Of a stretch of DNA of 64,000 nucleotides, positions 18,764-25,895 are shown in pieces. The notes beneath the pieces are model-generated. The model was given only the letters and a program-made list of their open reading frames with translations. It ran no database searches and was not told where the DNA came from. This DNA is from S36-B12 sp040266055. Its GTDB lineage: Bacteria; Actinomycetota; Actinomycetes; S36-B12. Both the position numbers and the translations under genes were made by a program. The stretch covers positions 62,001 to 126,000 of the forward strand of contig JBDQFC010000003.1 in assembly GCA_040266055.1 (NCBI GenBank), in the 5' to 3' direction. Position 1 is the first letter of the stretch. Every line of letters starts with the position of its first letter.

Positions 18764-19165
18764 ATGCTCGACCGCTTGATCCGTGGCCGGATGACGGCCT
18801 ACGCCCACTGCGATCTGCCCTGCGGCGTCTACGACCCCGCCCAGGCCCGCCTCGAGGCCGAGTCCGTCAAGGCGTGCATGGAGAAGCACAACGCTTCCGA
18901 TGATCACGACTTCAAGGCTCGCGCCATCTCAATCAAAGAAGAGCGCTCGCACATGGTCAAGGAGCACCTGTGGGTGCTGTGGACCGACTACTTCAAGCCC
19001 CCGCACTTCGAGGCCTACCCGCAGTTGAACGATCTGTTCAACCAAGCGACCAAGCTCGCCGGAGCTGGTGGCACCAAGGGAACGTGCGACGTCGCCGTTG
19101 CCGATGAGTTGCTCGCAAAGATCGACGAGATCGCTGAGATCTTCTGGGCCACCAAGAAGGCCTAG
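18764..19165 (+). CDS. sodN: nickel-containing superoxide dismutase precursor
   Basis: 133 residues from ATG 18764 with a GAAGGGA ribosome site. A 14-residue leader precedes the nickel hook HCDLPCGVYDP (15-25): after cleavage His15 becomes the N-terminus and, with Cys16 and Cys20, binds nickel. The rest is the four-helix bundle with EERSHMVKEHLWVLWTDYFKPPH and CDVAVADELLAKIDEIAEIFW. It dismutates superoxide and assembles as a hexamer in the family. The neighbouring divergent sodX-like gene is the expected maturation protease. A strong hairpin follows the stop. Confidence 0.97.
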   Translation: MLDRLIRGRMTAYAHCDLPCGVYDPAQARLEAESVKACMEKHNASDDHDFKARAISIKEERSHMVKEHLWVLWTDYFKPPHFEAYPQLNDLFNQATKLAGAGGTKGTCDVAVADELLAKIDEIAEIFWATKKA

Positions 19166-19185
19166 GTTCTCACCCCAAGAACAAA

Positions 19186-19220
19186 GAAGGGGCCCGCTGC
19201 CATCGGCAGCGGGCCCCTTC
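19186..19220. terminator. bidirectional Rho-independent terminator
   Basis: A perfect 16-bp inverted repeat (GAAGGGGCCCGCTGCC and its complement) around a 3-base loop lies between the convergent sodN and fibronectin-type genes. AAC AAA precedes it and CGTTCGGAGCTTTCTTT follows, so it can serve both strands. Confidence 0.85.
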
Positions 19221-19236
19221 GCGTTCGGAGCTTTCT

Positions 19237-20298
19237 TTACTTCACGACCCTGATATCTCGGGTCATGCGCATGGCGGTGAAGCCAGGGAACGCAGGTGCG
19301 GATTCCACCAGCGTGAAGGAACCGCGCTTGGCGCCCTTCTTCAGCGTGGCGCGAACCTGGACGAAATCGCCCTTGTAACGGAAGACAACCGACTTGATCG
19401 ACGCCGATCGGTTGACCGCGCTCAGTCGAGCCTCGTGGCCCGCGTTCGTGTCGAGATTTGCGGAGTCGTTGAAGGTCTTCCACTTTCCGCTCTTGACCTT
19501 GGCGCCTCCGCCTTCCCACATCGGGCCAACGAGGGTCTGCTGCTGAACCGGTGCAGGCGTTGGAGCGTTTGCGGTGTTCTGCGTGACGCTCGTCGCGGCG
19601 CCCCAGCCTGAAGCGTTAGTCGCCAGGACAGAGAACGTATACGTAGAACCGGCCGACAGGCTTCCGATGTTGGCGTTTGTCGTGTTCCCGGCAACAGAGA
19701 CCTGACCACTGGTCGGGCCGGTCCAGTTGACGACGTATCCGCCGATCGGTGCCGACCCGCTGCTGCTGGGTGCATCCCAGTTCAAGGACACAGTGTTGGT
19801 CGAAACGCCAGTGACCTTCAGGTTCCGCACTTGCGAGGGAGTGGTCGGCTTAGGAGCAGGCGCCTGCGCGATCTGAACCTTCTTCGAAGCCTTACCAACT
19901 TGAGCCGGAGACCCGCCCAGTTCAAGCTGATTGGCATGGGTGGTGATCGTCACCGATCCCGGCTTGGTGGGCGTCCAGTTCAGGGTTCCCGTCCAGGTAG
20001 CGATTGGCGTGAAGGAGCCGTTGCTCACCGGCGTGCAGGTTCCATTCACAGAGCCGAGGCTGGAATCACCGATCTTGAAGTCGAAGTTCACCGCGGGTGG
20101 CTGGTCATCGCACGACGTACCGGCATCGGAAAAGGCAAAGGTGGCTGTGAGTACCTGGTTTGTGCCTACCTGGCCATTGCCGGCGCTGAGGGTGGTGGTG
20201 CCCTGGTCGGCAGAGGCCGAGCCAGCGACTGCAATTTGCGATCCAACCAGCGCTAGACCGATAAGGGCGGCCGAGACGGCCTTTGTCTTGCTTCTCAC
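19237..20298 (-). CDS. secreted fibronectin type III domain protein, function unknown
   Basis: 353 residues from GTG 20298, which has a GAAAGGA ribosome site. A signal peptide (KAVSAALIGLALVGSQIAVAGSASA) is followed by an Ig-like bacterial domain (about 32-130, with a Cys pair in SCDDQPP and NGTCTP), a Pro/Ala linker, a fibronectin III domain (about 145-240: PSQVRNLKVTGVSTNTVSLNW, YVVNWTGP, STYTFSVLATNASGWG), and a C-terminal unit of about 90 residues (VGPMWEGGGAKVKSGKWKTF) that I do not recognise. No cell-wall sorting signal is seen. It is probably a secreted adhesion-type or matrix protein. Confidence 0.75.
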   Translation of the reverse strand: MRSKTKAVSAALIGLALVGSQIAVAGSASADQGTTTLSAGNGQVGTNQVLTATFAFSDAGTSCDDQPPAVNFDFKIGDSSLGSVNGTCTPVSNGSFTPIATWTGTLNWTPTKPGSVTITTHANQLELGGSPAQVGKASKKVQIAQAPAPKPTTPSQVRNLKVTGVSTNTVSLNWDAPSSSGSAPIGGYVVNWTGPTSGQVSVAGNTTNANIGSLSAGSTYTFSVLATNASGWGAATSVTQNTANAPTPAPVQQQTLVGPMWEGGGAKVKSGKWKTFNDSANLDTNAGHEARLSAVNRSASIKSVVFRYKGDFVQVRATLKKGAKRGSFTLVESAPAFPGFTAMRMTRDIRVVK

Positions 20299-20404
20299 TC
20301 GTAAGTCCTTTCGATGGGGGTGAGGCCAATTGAGTCTAGACAGTCCGACTAGCAAACGTGGGCACTATTCGAATGTGAGTCGTGATCGTCGGTAGCCTCC
20401 GGCC

Positions 20405-20899
20405 ATGATTCGCGAGGCCAGACTTTCGGACATACGCCCTATTCACGACATGATCGTCGAGCTCGCCGTCTACGAGAAGGAGCCCGACGCCGTCACGGCC
20501 ACTCCAGCCGACCTCGAGCGCGCTCTCTTCGGAGAGAACCCAGCGCTATTTGCTCATGTTGCTGAAGATCCCGAGCACGGCGTCGTGGGCTTCACACTGT
20601 GGTTCTTGAACTACTCGACCTGGTTGGGCAAGCACGGAATCTATCTCGAGGATTTGTACGTCAAGCCCGACCACCGGGGGTCCGGCTACGGGATCGCATT
20701 GTTGTCCAACCTCGCACAGATCTGCGTGCAACGTGGCTACGGCCGGCTGGACTGGTGGGTCTTGGATTGGAACTCTCCTGCACGCGGCTTCTACGAATCA
20801 TTGGGAGCCGACGCTCTGACCGAATGGATCCCCTACCGACTAACGGGCCAACAACTCGTCGAGCTGGCTGCCTCCGCGCCGAAGAACATGAATGACTAG
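20405..20899 (+). CDS. GNAT acetyltransferase, spermidine/spermine (SSAT)-like
   Basis: 164 residues forming one GNAT domain. MIREARLSDIRPIHDMIVELAVYEKEPDAV, the acetyl-CoA loop YLEDLYVKPDHRGSGYGIALL (R/Q-x-x-G-x-G/A), and DWNSPARGFYESLGA match the SSAT/thialysine N-acetyltransferase branch, where the YEKxP segment is characteristic. The likely substrate is a polyamine or a lysine-like amine. The stop overlaps by 3 bases the end of the small ORF on the opposite strand. Confidence 0.85.
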   Translation: MIREARLSDIRPIHDMIVELAVYEKEPDAVTATPADLERALFGENPALFAHVAEDPEHGVVGFTLWFLNYSTWLGKHGIYLEDLYVKPDHRGSGYGIALLSNLAQICVQRGYGRLDWWVLDWNSPARGFYESLGADALTEWIPYRLTGQQLVELAASAPKNMND

Positions 20900-20979
20900 C
20901 TGCCGAAGATGATCTGGGATACGCCCCAGATCACCAGACCTAAACCCAGGGCCATCCCGACCCAACCTCGCGTTGTCAT
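20896..20979 (-). CDS. 27-residue single-helix membrane peptide, coupled to the preceding gene
   Basis: The ATG at 20979 overlaps the TGA of the upstream secreted-protein gene as ATGA. The 27 codons give MTTRGWVGMA, then a Gly/Leu/Val/Ile-rich hydrophobic stretch, ending IIFGS, enough for one membrane helix. The 4-base overlap, the same join used by many real genes here, plus the fully hydrophobic composition support translation. No homologue is recognised. It could be chance, since short hydrophobic ORFs occur. Confidence 0.5.
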   Translation of the reverse strand: MTTRGWVGMALGLGLVIWGVSQIIFGS

Positions 20980-21545
20980 GGGTTGATCTTGGCATCGTGC
21001 GACTCGAGAGTGTCCAGACGCATCCAGCGACCTTGCCGGACCTCTCCCCTGACTTCTCGGTACCCGACGGCGATCACTGCCTCCACTTCGCGCTTCGACC
21101 TGGCCGAAACGCTCACGCGGTACTCGCCTGGAACCGCATCGGACTCCAGTCGAGACAAGTAGAGGAAATTCGTACCGCCGTACGGCTCGTAGAACTCTGT
21201 TCGCTCGTTGATGACCATCCGGGTCTTTCGACCCTGTGGATCTGTGATGGTGACCCGCGGCAATCGGGAACTGCGCACTTTGTTGCTCGGGGGCTCATCA
21301 AGAATCAGCAATTGCACGGCCATGCGGTCGCCCTCTTCGAGACGGAACCGAAAACCCCGGCGATCTCCGCGCCGCACATCCGTGTAGACAGCAAATGAGA
21401 CAGTTCCGTCGACTAGCAGCGGACCCTTGGCGGGTGTCGAATCCGAGGGGCCGAGTTCTACTGGCTGATGCGCCGATGCAGGCGCAGCAAGAGTCAATGC
21501 AAGCAATGTTGCTGACGCCAGACTGAATATGCTCCAGAAACGCAT
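20976..21545 (-). CDS. secreted protein of unknown function, divergent from heliorhodopsin
   Basis: 189 residues from ATG 21545. A typical signal peptide (FWSIFSLASATLLALTLAAPASA) precedes a mature part of about 165 residues rich in beta-strand-like segments (VDGTVSFAVYTDV, RGFRFRLEEGDRMAVQLLILDE, LPRVTITDPQGRKTRMVI, GEYRVSVSARSKREVEAVIAVGYREV), suggesting an extracytoplasmic beta-sandwich. I do not recognise the family. It shares an 85-base divergent intergenic region with heliorhodopsin and is translationally coupled to a 27-residue membrane peptide. Confidence 0.72.
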   Translation of the reverse strand: MRFWSIFSLASATLLALTLAAPASAHQPVELGPSDSTPAKGPLLVDGTVSFAVYTDVRRGDRRGFRFRLEEGDRMAVQLLILDEPPSNKVRSSRLPRVTITDPQGRKTRMVINERTEFYEPYGGTNFLYLSRLESDAVPGEYRVSVSARSKREVEAVIAVGYREVRGEVRQGRWMRLDTLESHDAKINP

Positions 21546-21630
21546 GTCTCTACTGTGCCAAGCCTCCAAGAATCGGCATCTCGACACTCACTTCCGAGTA
21601 ATCCACCCCTCAAGGTGCAAGACTCAGGCC

Positions 21631-22419
21631 ATGAGCGATACAGATCTCAAGGCCAAGTCAGAGACCGGCATCTCCTTCGCCGGCTTGCGCAAGCTCAACA
21701 TCATCGCGGGGTTCGCCCACCTGACGCAGATGTTCTTGATCTTGTTCCTGTCCACTGACTTCACACTCCCCGTCACGGCCGCTTATGTCTTCGGTCCTCC
21801 GGGAACACCCGCCAACGATCCGGTCGTCTTGTTCGACTCGCGCATTGCGTGGGGCGTAGCCCTGTTCTTTGCGCTCTCAGCTTTCTTCCATTTCCTGGTC
21901 GCTAGTCCGTGGTTCTACCCGCGGTATGTCTCCGGCTTGCAGGCAGGACACAACTACTTCCGATGGGTCGAGTACTCACTGTCATCGTCGATAATGATCG
22001 TGCTGATCGCTCAGGTAACGGGCATCTCCAATTTCGCCGCACTCATGGCGCTATTTGGTGTCAACGCGTCCATGATCCTGTTCGGCTGGCTTCAGGAGAA
22101 ATACGAGCAACCCGGTGGAGGCATGCTCCCCTTCATCTTCGGCTGCGTGGCCGGAGTGGTGCCGTGGATCGTTATCTTCCTGTGGCTACTCGCCCCAGGA
22201 TCTGCTCAGCGTCCGGAGATTCCCGGATTCGTCATCGGAATCTTCGTTTCACTCTTCATCTTCTTCAATGCCTTCGCACTCGTGCAGTGGCTGCAGTACA
22301 AGAAGATCGGCAAGTGGCGCGACTATCTCCGTGGTGAACGCAGTTACATCATCTTGAGCTTGGTGGCCAAGACAGCGCTGGGCTGGCAGATCTTCTCCGG
22401 CACTCTCGTTCCCGCGTAG
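21631..22419 (+). CDS. heliorhodopsin
   Basis: 262 residues with seven hydrophobic segments. It closely matches the heliorhodopsin prototype as I recall it from the family: FRWVEYSLSSSIMIVLIAQ (Glu114, the Schiff-base counterion position), FGVNASMILFGWLQEKY, FNAFALVQWLQYK, YLRGERSYIILSLVAK and WQIFSGTLVPA. Lys247 is the retinal-binding lysine; His30 and His87 match the conserved polar pair inside the protein. Heliorhodopsins bind all-trans retinal, do not pump ions in most tests, face the membrane in the opposite sense to type-1 rhodopsins and are thought to be sensors or to act with partner proteins. No retinal-making gene (blh, crtY) lies in the window. Confidence 0.96.
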   Translation: MSDTDLKAKSETGISFAGLRKLNIIAGFAHLTQMFLILFLSTDFTLPVTAAYVFGPPGTPANDPVVLFDSRIAWGVALFFALSAFFHFLVASPWFYPRYVSGLQAGHNYFRWVEYSLSSSIMIVLIAQVTGISNFAALMALFGVNASMILFGWLQEKYEQPGGGMLPFIFGCVAGVVPWIVIFLWLLAPGSAQRPEIPGFVIGIFVSLFIFFNAFALVQWLQYKKIGKWRDYLRGERSYIILSLVAKTALGWQIFSGTLVPA

Positions 22420-22435
22420 ATCAACAGGACAGGTA

Positions 22436-22819
22436 CTAGCAGTACCTCTCGGCGACGACGTCCCGCTCGGCGCGCCGCGTGACGCGCGCGGGCCATTCGT
22501 AACGCGCTTCCTGGTATTGCAGCGCGTCGAAGATCTGGACGCCGGTGGCGTTGGCAGTGCGGTCGGCGCACATCGCAGCCAGGATCTGCTTTCGTGTCGC
22601 CTTCTTCTTGAGCGCCATGATCGCAGGGGCGGCTTCGCGATACTCACTGCGAACTGCCGTGTTCGCTTTGCCATTCGCACAAACGGCTGGGCCGTAGGTG
22701 CCGTCCTCATAAGCCGTCTTTCCGCACGACGCGGCCTGAGCGGGCACACCCACCAACGAAAGAGCGAGAGCGCCCGCCACCGCCGTAATACACCCCGAAG
22801 CAACTCGACGCCTGTTCAT
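22436..22819 (-). CDS. small secreted protein with several cysteines, unknown
   Basis: 127 residues from ATG 22819 (AAGGTGGGG ribosome site). The signal peptide ends near VPAQA, and the mature chain begins ASCGKTAYEDGTYGPAVCANGKAN. Four Cys in the mature part (including a terminal Cys in AERYC) could form disulfides. A helical stretch (EYREAAPAIMALKKKATRKQILAAMCADR) follows. No family recognised. It is convergent with heliorhodopsin, 16 bases away. Confidence 0.6.
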   Translation of the reverse strand: MNRRRVASGCITAVAGALALSLVGVPAQAASCGKTAYEDGTYGPAVCANGKANTAVRSEYREAAPAIMALKKKATRKQILAAMCADRTANATGVQIFDALQYQEARYEWPARVTRRAERDVVAERYC

Positions 22820-22894
22820 TGCCCCACCTTGCAAGACAACCGTTGCGAGGTCAAGGAACTCCTCTGATTGCTTTCTGGATGGTTGAATGGCTAG

Positions 22895-23284
22895 GTGAGT
22901 TCTTCACCGGATTGCGTTCGCGTCGAATTCCCCGCCCAGACAGTGAACATGGCGATTGCTCGAACCGTTGCTGCCGCGGTTGCCGCACGAGCTGATCTCA
23001 CCGTCGATCAAATCGAAGATGTCCGGCTCGCCATGGATGAAGCTCTGTCCCACGTCATCTCGGTTGCAGCCGAAGGCTCAACCGTGGCGTGCGAGCTGTG
23101 CGCAGACGGTGGAGTGGTGTCGGCAACGATTGCGTGCGCTGTTCCAGCCGCGGATGTCCCAGACCCCGATCCTTTCTCGTGGATGGTCCTAACCGCCCTG
23201 GTCAGCGATGTTCGGGTCTCGATTAATGACGGCACCATCGCGATGACCTGGAGCCTGGCTCGCGAATCCTCTGTCCAGGCCTAA
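22895..23284 (+). CDS. rsbW: anti-sigma factor of the RsbW/UsfX type
   Basis: 129 residues. IEDVRLAMDEALSHVISVA and the later DPFSWMVLTALVSDVRV align with mycobacterial RsbW/UsfX (DLRLAVDEVCTRLI and FSWHVLTALADDV as I recall them). The fold is the histidine-kinase-like ATPase of anti-sigma factors, but the usual N-box Asn after the DEA motif is replaced by His (ALSHVI) and the glycine boxes are poor, as in UsfX. It lies 8 bases upstream of sigF, so it most likely binds and inhibits that sigma factor. The GTG start has a weak ribosome site. Confidence 0.85.
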   Translation: MSSSPDCVRVEFPAQTVNMAIARTVAAAVAARADLTVDQIEDVRLAMDEALSHVISVAAEGSTVACELCADGGVVSATIACAVPAADVPDPDPFSWMVLTALVSDVRVSINDGTIAMTWSLARESSVQA

Positions 23285-23292
23285 GTCGGCAG

Positions 23293-24066
23293 ATGTCCCA
23301 GACGTCACGTTCATCGGATGAGCAGCGACTTGCTGCGGCAAAGGCCCTGTTCGACGTCCTGAACGACCCCACAGTCGACGATTCCGAGCGCACGAGTGCG
23401 CGCGATCAACTCGTCGCCCTCCACTTGCCGCTTGTGCAGCACCTGGCACGGCGCTATGCGGAGCGAGGTGAGCCCCTCGAAGACGTCACCCAGGCCGCCA
23501 CGATCGGACTGATCCAAGCGATCGACCGGTACGAGCCGGATCGTGGAGTCGCCTTTTCCTCCTATGCCGTTCCGACGATCGTCGGGGCTGTTCGCCGTCA
23601 CTTCCGCGACGCAACGTGGTCGGTCAAGGTTCCTAGGCGCGTGCAAGAACTGCGCGGAAGGATTGACTCGGCCCACGACTCCTTGGCGCAGGAACTGGGC
23701 CGCTCCCCCACGGTTGCTGAGATCTCAGCGCGGGCAGAAGTGGACGCGCAGGATGTCCTGGACTCACTCGAACTCAGTCGCGCACGCGAAATGACACCGA
23801 TCGACACCGCCGCTCCCGGTGACGTTCCTCTCGCCGAGCGCCTCGGCGACGTCGATGCCTCCATCACCGGAATCGAAAATGCGGAAACGGTGAAGAAACT
23901 GCTCGCGGGACTTCCCGAGAACGAGCGATCGATCGTGATGATGCGGTTCTTCGACGGACTCTCGCAATCGCAGATCGCCGAACGCGTGGGCGTCTCCCAA
24001 ATGCAAGTGTCGCGGCTACTGAGCAAGTCCCTGGCCAAGCTACGAGCCGAGGTCGACGTCCACTAA
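23293..24066 (+). CDS. sigF: RNA polymerase sigma factor, SigF/SigB family
   Basis: 257 residues with the group 3 sigma architecture: region 2 (LVQHLARRYAERGEPLEDVTQAATIGLIQAIDRYEPDRGVAFSSYAVPTIVGAVRRHFRD), region 3 (VPRRVQELRGRIDSAHDSLAQELGRSPTVAEISA) and region 4 helix-turn-helix (GLSQSQIAERVGVSQMQVSRLLSKSLAKLR). In relatives SigF controls general stress, stationary-phase and sometimes light or pigment genes. It is directly downstream of its probable anti-sigma factor. No anti-anti-sigma gene is in the window. Confidence 0.93.
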   Translation: MSQTSRSSDEQRLAAAKALFDVLNDPTVDDSERTSARDQLVALHLPLVQHLARRYAERGEPLEDVTQAATIGLIQAIDRYEPDRGVAFSSYAVPTIVGAVRRHFRDATWSVKVPRRVQELRGRIDSAHDSLAQELGRSPTVAEISARAEVDAQDVLDSLELSRAREMTPIDTAAPGDVPLAERLGDVDASITGIENAETVKKLLAGLPENERSIVMMRFFDGLSQSQIAERVGVSQMQVSRLLSKSLAKLRAEVDVH

Positions 24067-24080
24067 TTAAGGTTCGAACC

Positions 24081-24737
24081 GTGTCCGCTGGCGATGGAGT
24101 AGGTCTCACGGGTGATCTCGCACGCCTTCATGCCTGGTGGCGCGAGCGCAATCTCGGAGCCTCGCGGGAAGTCGCGTGGATCGTCGATCCCAAAGATCCC
24201 GACGAAGCCAAAGCGGCCGTGAATCGTGCCATCGACAGCGGTTCCACTCTTCTCGTGCTTTACATGAACAGCGCCGATGCGCGCTCACGAGCCGCTATCG
24301 CACTCATCGCCGACATCCCCGCGACCGCAGTTATCGATCAGGGACAGGACACCTCTGACCACCAGTGGATGGTCGAGGTTGCTGCTGTGCGCGACGCACT
24401 CGAACCTCTGCGTGGTCTCGCTACCTCGGATGCCATTGCGGCTGTCGATTCCCCTCGCGCGAAAGTTGCAGCCTCGGCGCTGCTGAGCGCTGCTGCTCGG
24501 CGAACCCCCGTACTGATCGACGGACTCGACGGGTACGCAGGAGCCCTCATGGCCAATCGAGACGAGCCCGATGCGCGGTATTGGTGGCTGCCTGCGTCGT
24601 CGTCCCCCGATCCAGCGATCACCGCAGCGCAGACGGTCCTGGATGTCGAGCCGGCGGCCCACCTGGCAACCCACGGCGAAAGTTCATCGGCATTACACGC
24701 AGTTCTTGCGCTGCTTGACGTCGTGGACCCCGCTTAG
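24081..24737 (+). CDS. diverged CobT-like protein, shortened
   Basis: 218 residues from GTG 24081. The C-terminal half follows the CobT (nicotinate-nucleotide:dimethylbenzimidazole phosphoribosyltransferase) pattern: ASALLSAAARRTPVLIDGLDGYAGALMA matches the CobT stretch around AARRVPVVLDGF, and AAHLATHGESSSALHAVLALLDVV matches RLGEGTGAALALPLL, including the Glu. The N-terminal half is weakly related, and the total is about 100-130 residues shorter than CobT. In Streptomyces, cobT and cobS lie upstream of pepA-lpd-sucB, so the position agrees with descent from cobT. No other cobalamin gene is present here. Activity is doubtful; it may have a new role. Confidence 0.6.
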   Translation: MSAGDGVGLTGDLARLHAWWRERNLGASREVAWIVDPKDPDEAKAAVNRAIDSGSTLLVLYMNSADARSRAAIALIADIPATAVIDQGQDTSDHQWMVEVAAVRDALEPLRGLATSDAIAAVDSPRAKVAASALLSAAARRTPVLIDGLDGYAGALMANRDEPDARYWWLPASSSPDPAITAAQTVLDVEPAAHLATHGESSSALHAVLALLDVVDPA

Positions 24738-24755
24738 CCTGGGCTCGTTGCGACC

Positions 24756-25865
24756 TCAGCGGACGTGGCTCGGCACGAACGGTGCCTTGACCACCTCAAA
24801 GGGAACCTGCTTTCCCCGCACATCGACGAGGACTTCGTCACCGATCCCCGCGGACGCATCGAGTAGTGCCAGCGCGATGCCTTCTTTGAGCGTCGGGGAG
24901 AACGTGCCACTGGTCACTTCACCGATGCTCGCGCCGCTCGAGTCATAGATTTCCATGTGGGAACGAGGGATAGCCCGCTGCTTGGCCTTAATCGCTCGAA
25001 GCCGACGCTTAGGCCCCGCCTCGCGCTGAGCAACCAGCGCCTCGCGTCCGATGAAAGCTGGCTTGTTCCAGCCAATCGCCCACGACAACATCGCCTCGAC
25101 CGGAGAGATCGACGCAGAGATGTCCTGCCCGTGCAGGGGATAGCCCATTTCTGTACGCAGGGTGTCGCGCGCTCCCAGGCCCGCCGGACCGCCCCCGTGG
25201 GATTGCGCAGAAACGAGCAGGGCATCCCAGAGTTCGACAAGCACATCGTTGGGTGCAATGAGTTCGAATCCGAGTTCTCCGGTATATCCGGATCGGCATA
25301 CCGTCACGGGTGCGTCGCGCCACTGACCCATCGTGAAGGCCATGTAGTCCATGTCGATCGGTAGACCAAGAGCATTCACCACATCTGCCGACTTCGGCCC
25401 TTGAACCGCAATGATGCCGTGGGTGAGTTGCTGATCGTCGACTGTGATGCCCGCAGGTGCGGCGTTCATGATCTCTCGCACGACCGTTGCGGAATTCGCT
25501 GCGTTGGGAACGATGTAGACGGCGTCGTCATTCCACTTGTAGACAATCAGATCGTCGACCACTCCCCCGGCCTCGTTGCACAGCATCGAGTACTGCGCCT
25601 GGCCGTCGCCGATGCGATCGAGATCGTTCGCGACGACCGAGTTGATGAATGCCGCTGCGCCTGGACCATGGATCGCGATCTTGCCCATGTGTGAGACGTC
25701 GAATATTCCTACGGACTCACGCACAGCGGTGTGCTCGGCCACGGTCCCTGTGTATTCGATGGGCATGTCCCATCCGCCAAAGTCCGCCATCTTGGCGCCT
25801 GCCTCGGTGTGCCGATCGTGCAGTGGTGTGGAGGAGAGCATTGACAGACCGTAGTGCTCGGGCAT
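24756..25865 (-). CDS. gcvT: glycine cleavage system T protein (aminomethyltransferase)
   Basis: 369 residues. HTEAGAKMADFGGWDMPIEYTGTVAEHTAVRESVGIFDVSHMGKI is the hallmark N-terminus, followed by YSMLCNEAGGVVDDLIVYK (folate site Asp), CRSGYTGELGFELI and a C-terminal barrel with RRLRAIKAKQRAIPRSH. GcvT takes the aminomethyl group from lipoylated GcvH and, with tetrahydrofolate, yields methylene-THF and ammonia. The ATG at 25865 is used; an in-frame ATG 24 bases later, nearer the conserved region, is a real alternative. The other gcv genes are elsewhere. It is divergent from pepA. Confidence 0.95.
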   Translation of the reverse strand: MPEHYGLSMLSSTPLHDRHTEAGAKMADFGGWDMPIEYTGTVAEHTAVRESVGIFDVSHMGKIAIHGPGAAAFINSVVANDLDRIGDGQAQYSMLCNEAGGVVDDLIVYKWNDDAVYIVPNAANSATVVREIMNAAPAGITVDDQQLTHGIIAVQGPKSADVVNALGLPIDMDYMAFTMGQWRDAPVTVCRSGYTGELGFELIAPNDVLVELWDALLVSAQSHGGGPAGLGARDTLRTEMGYPLHGQDISASISPVEAMLSWAIGWNKPAFIGREALVAQREAGPKRRLRAIKAKQRAIPRSHMEIYDSSGASIGEVTSGTFSPTLKEGIALALLDASAGIGDEVLVDVRGKQVPFEVVKAPFVPSHVR

Positions 25866-25895
25866 CTTTCCTTGCCGCGGATTACAGTTTCACGC

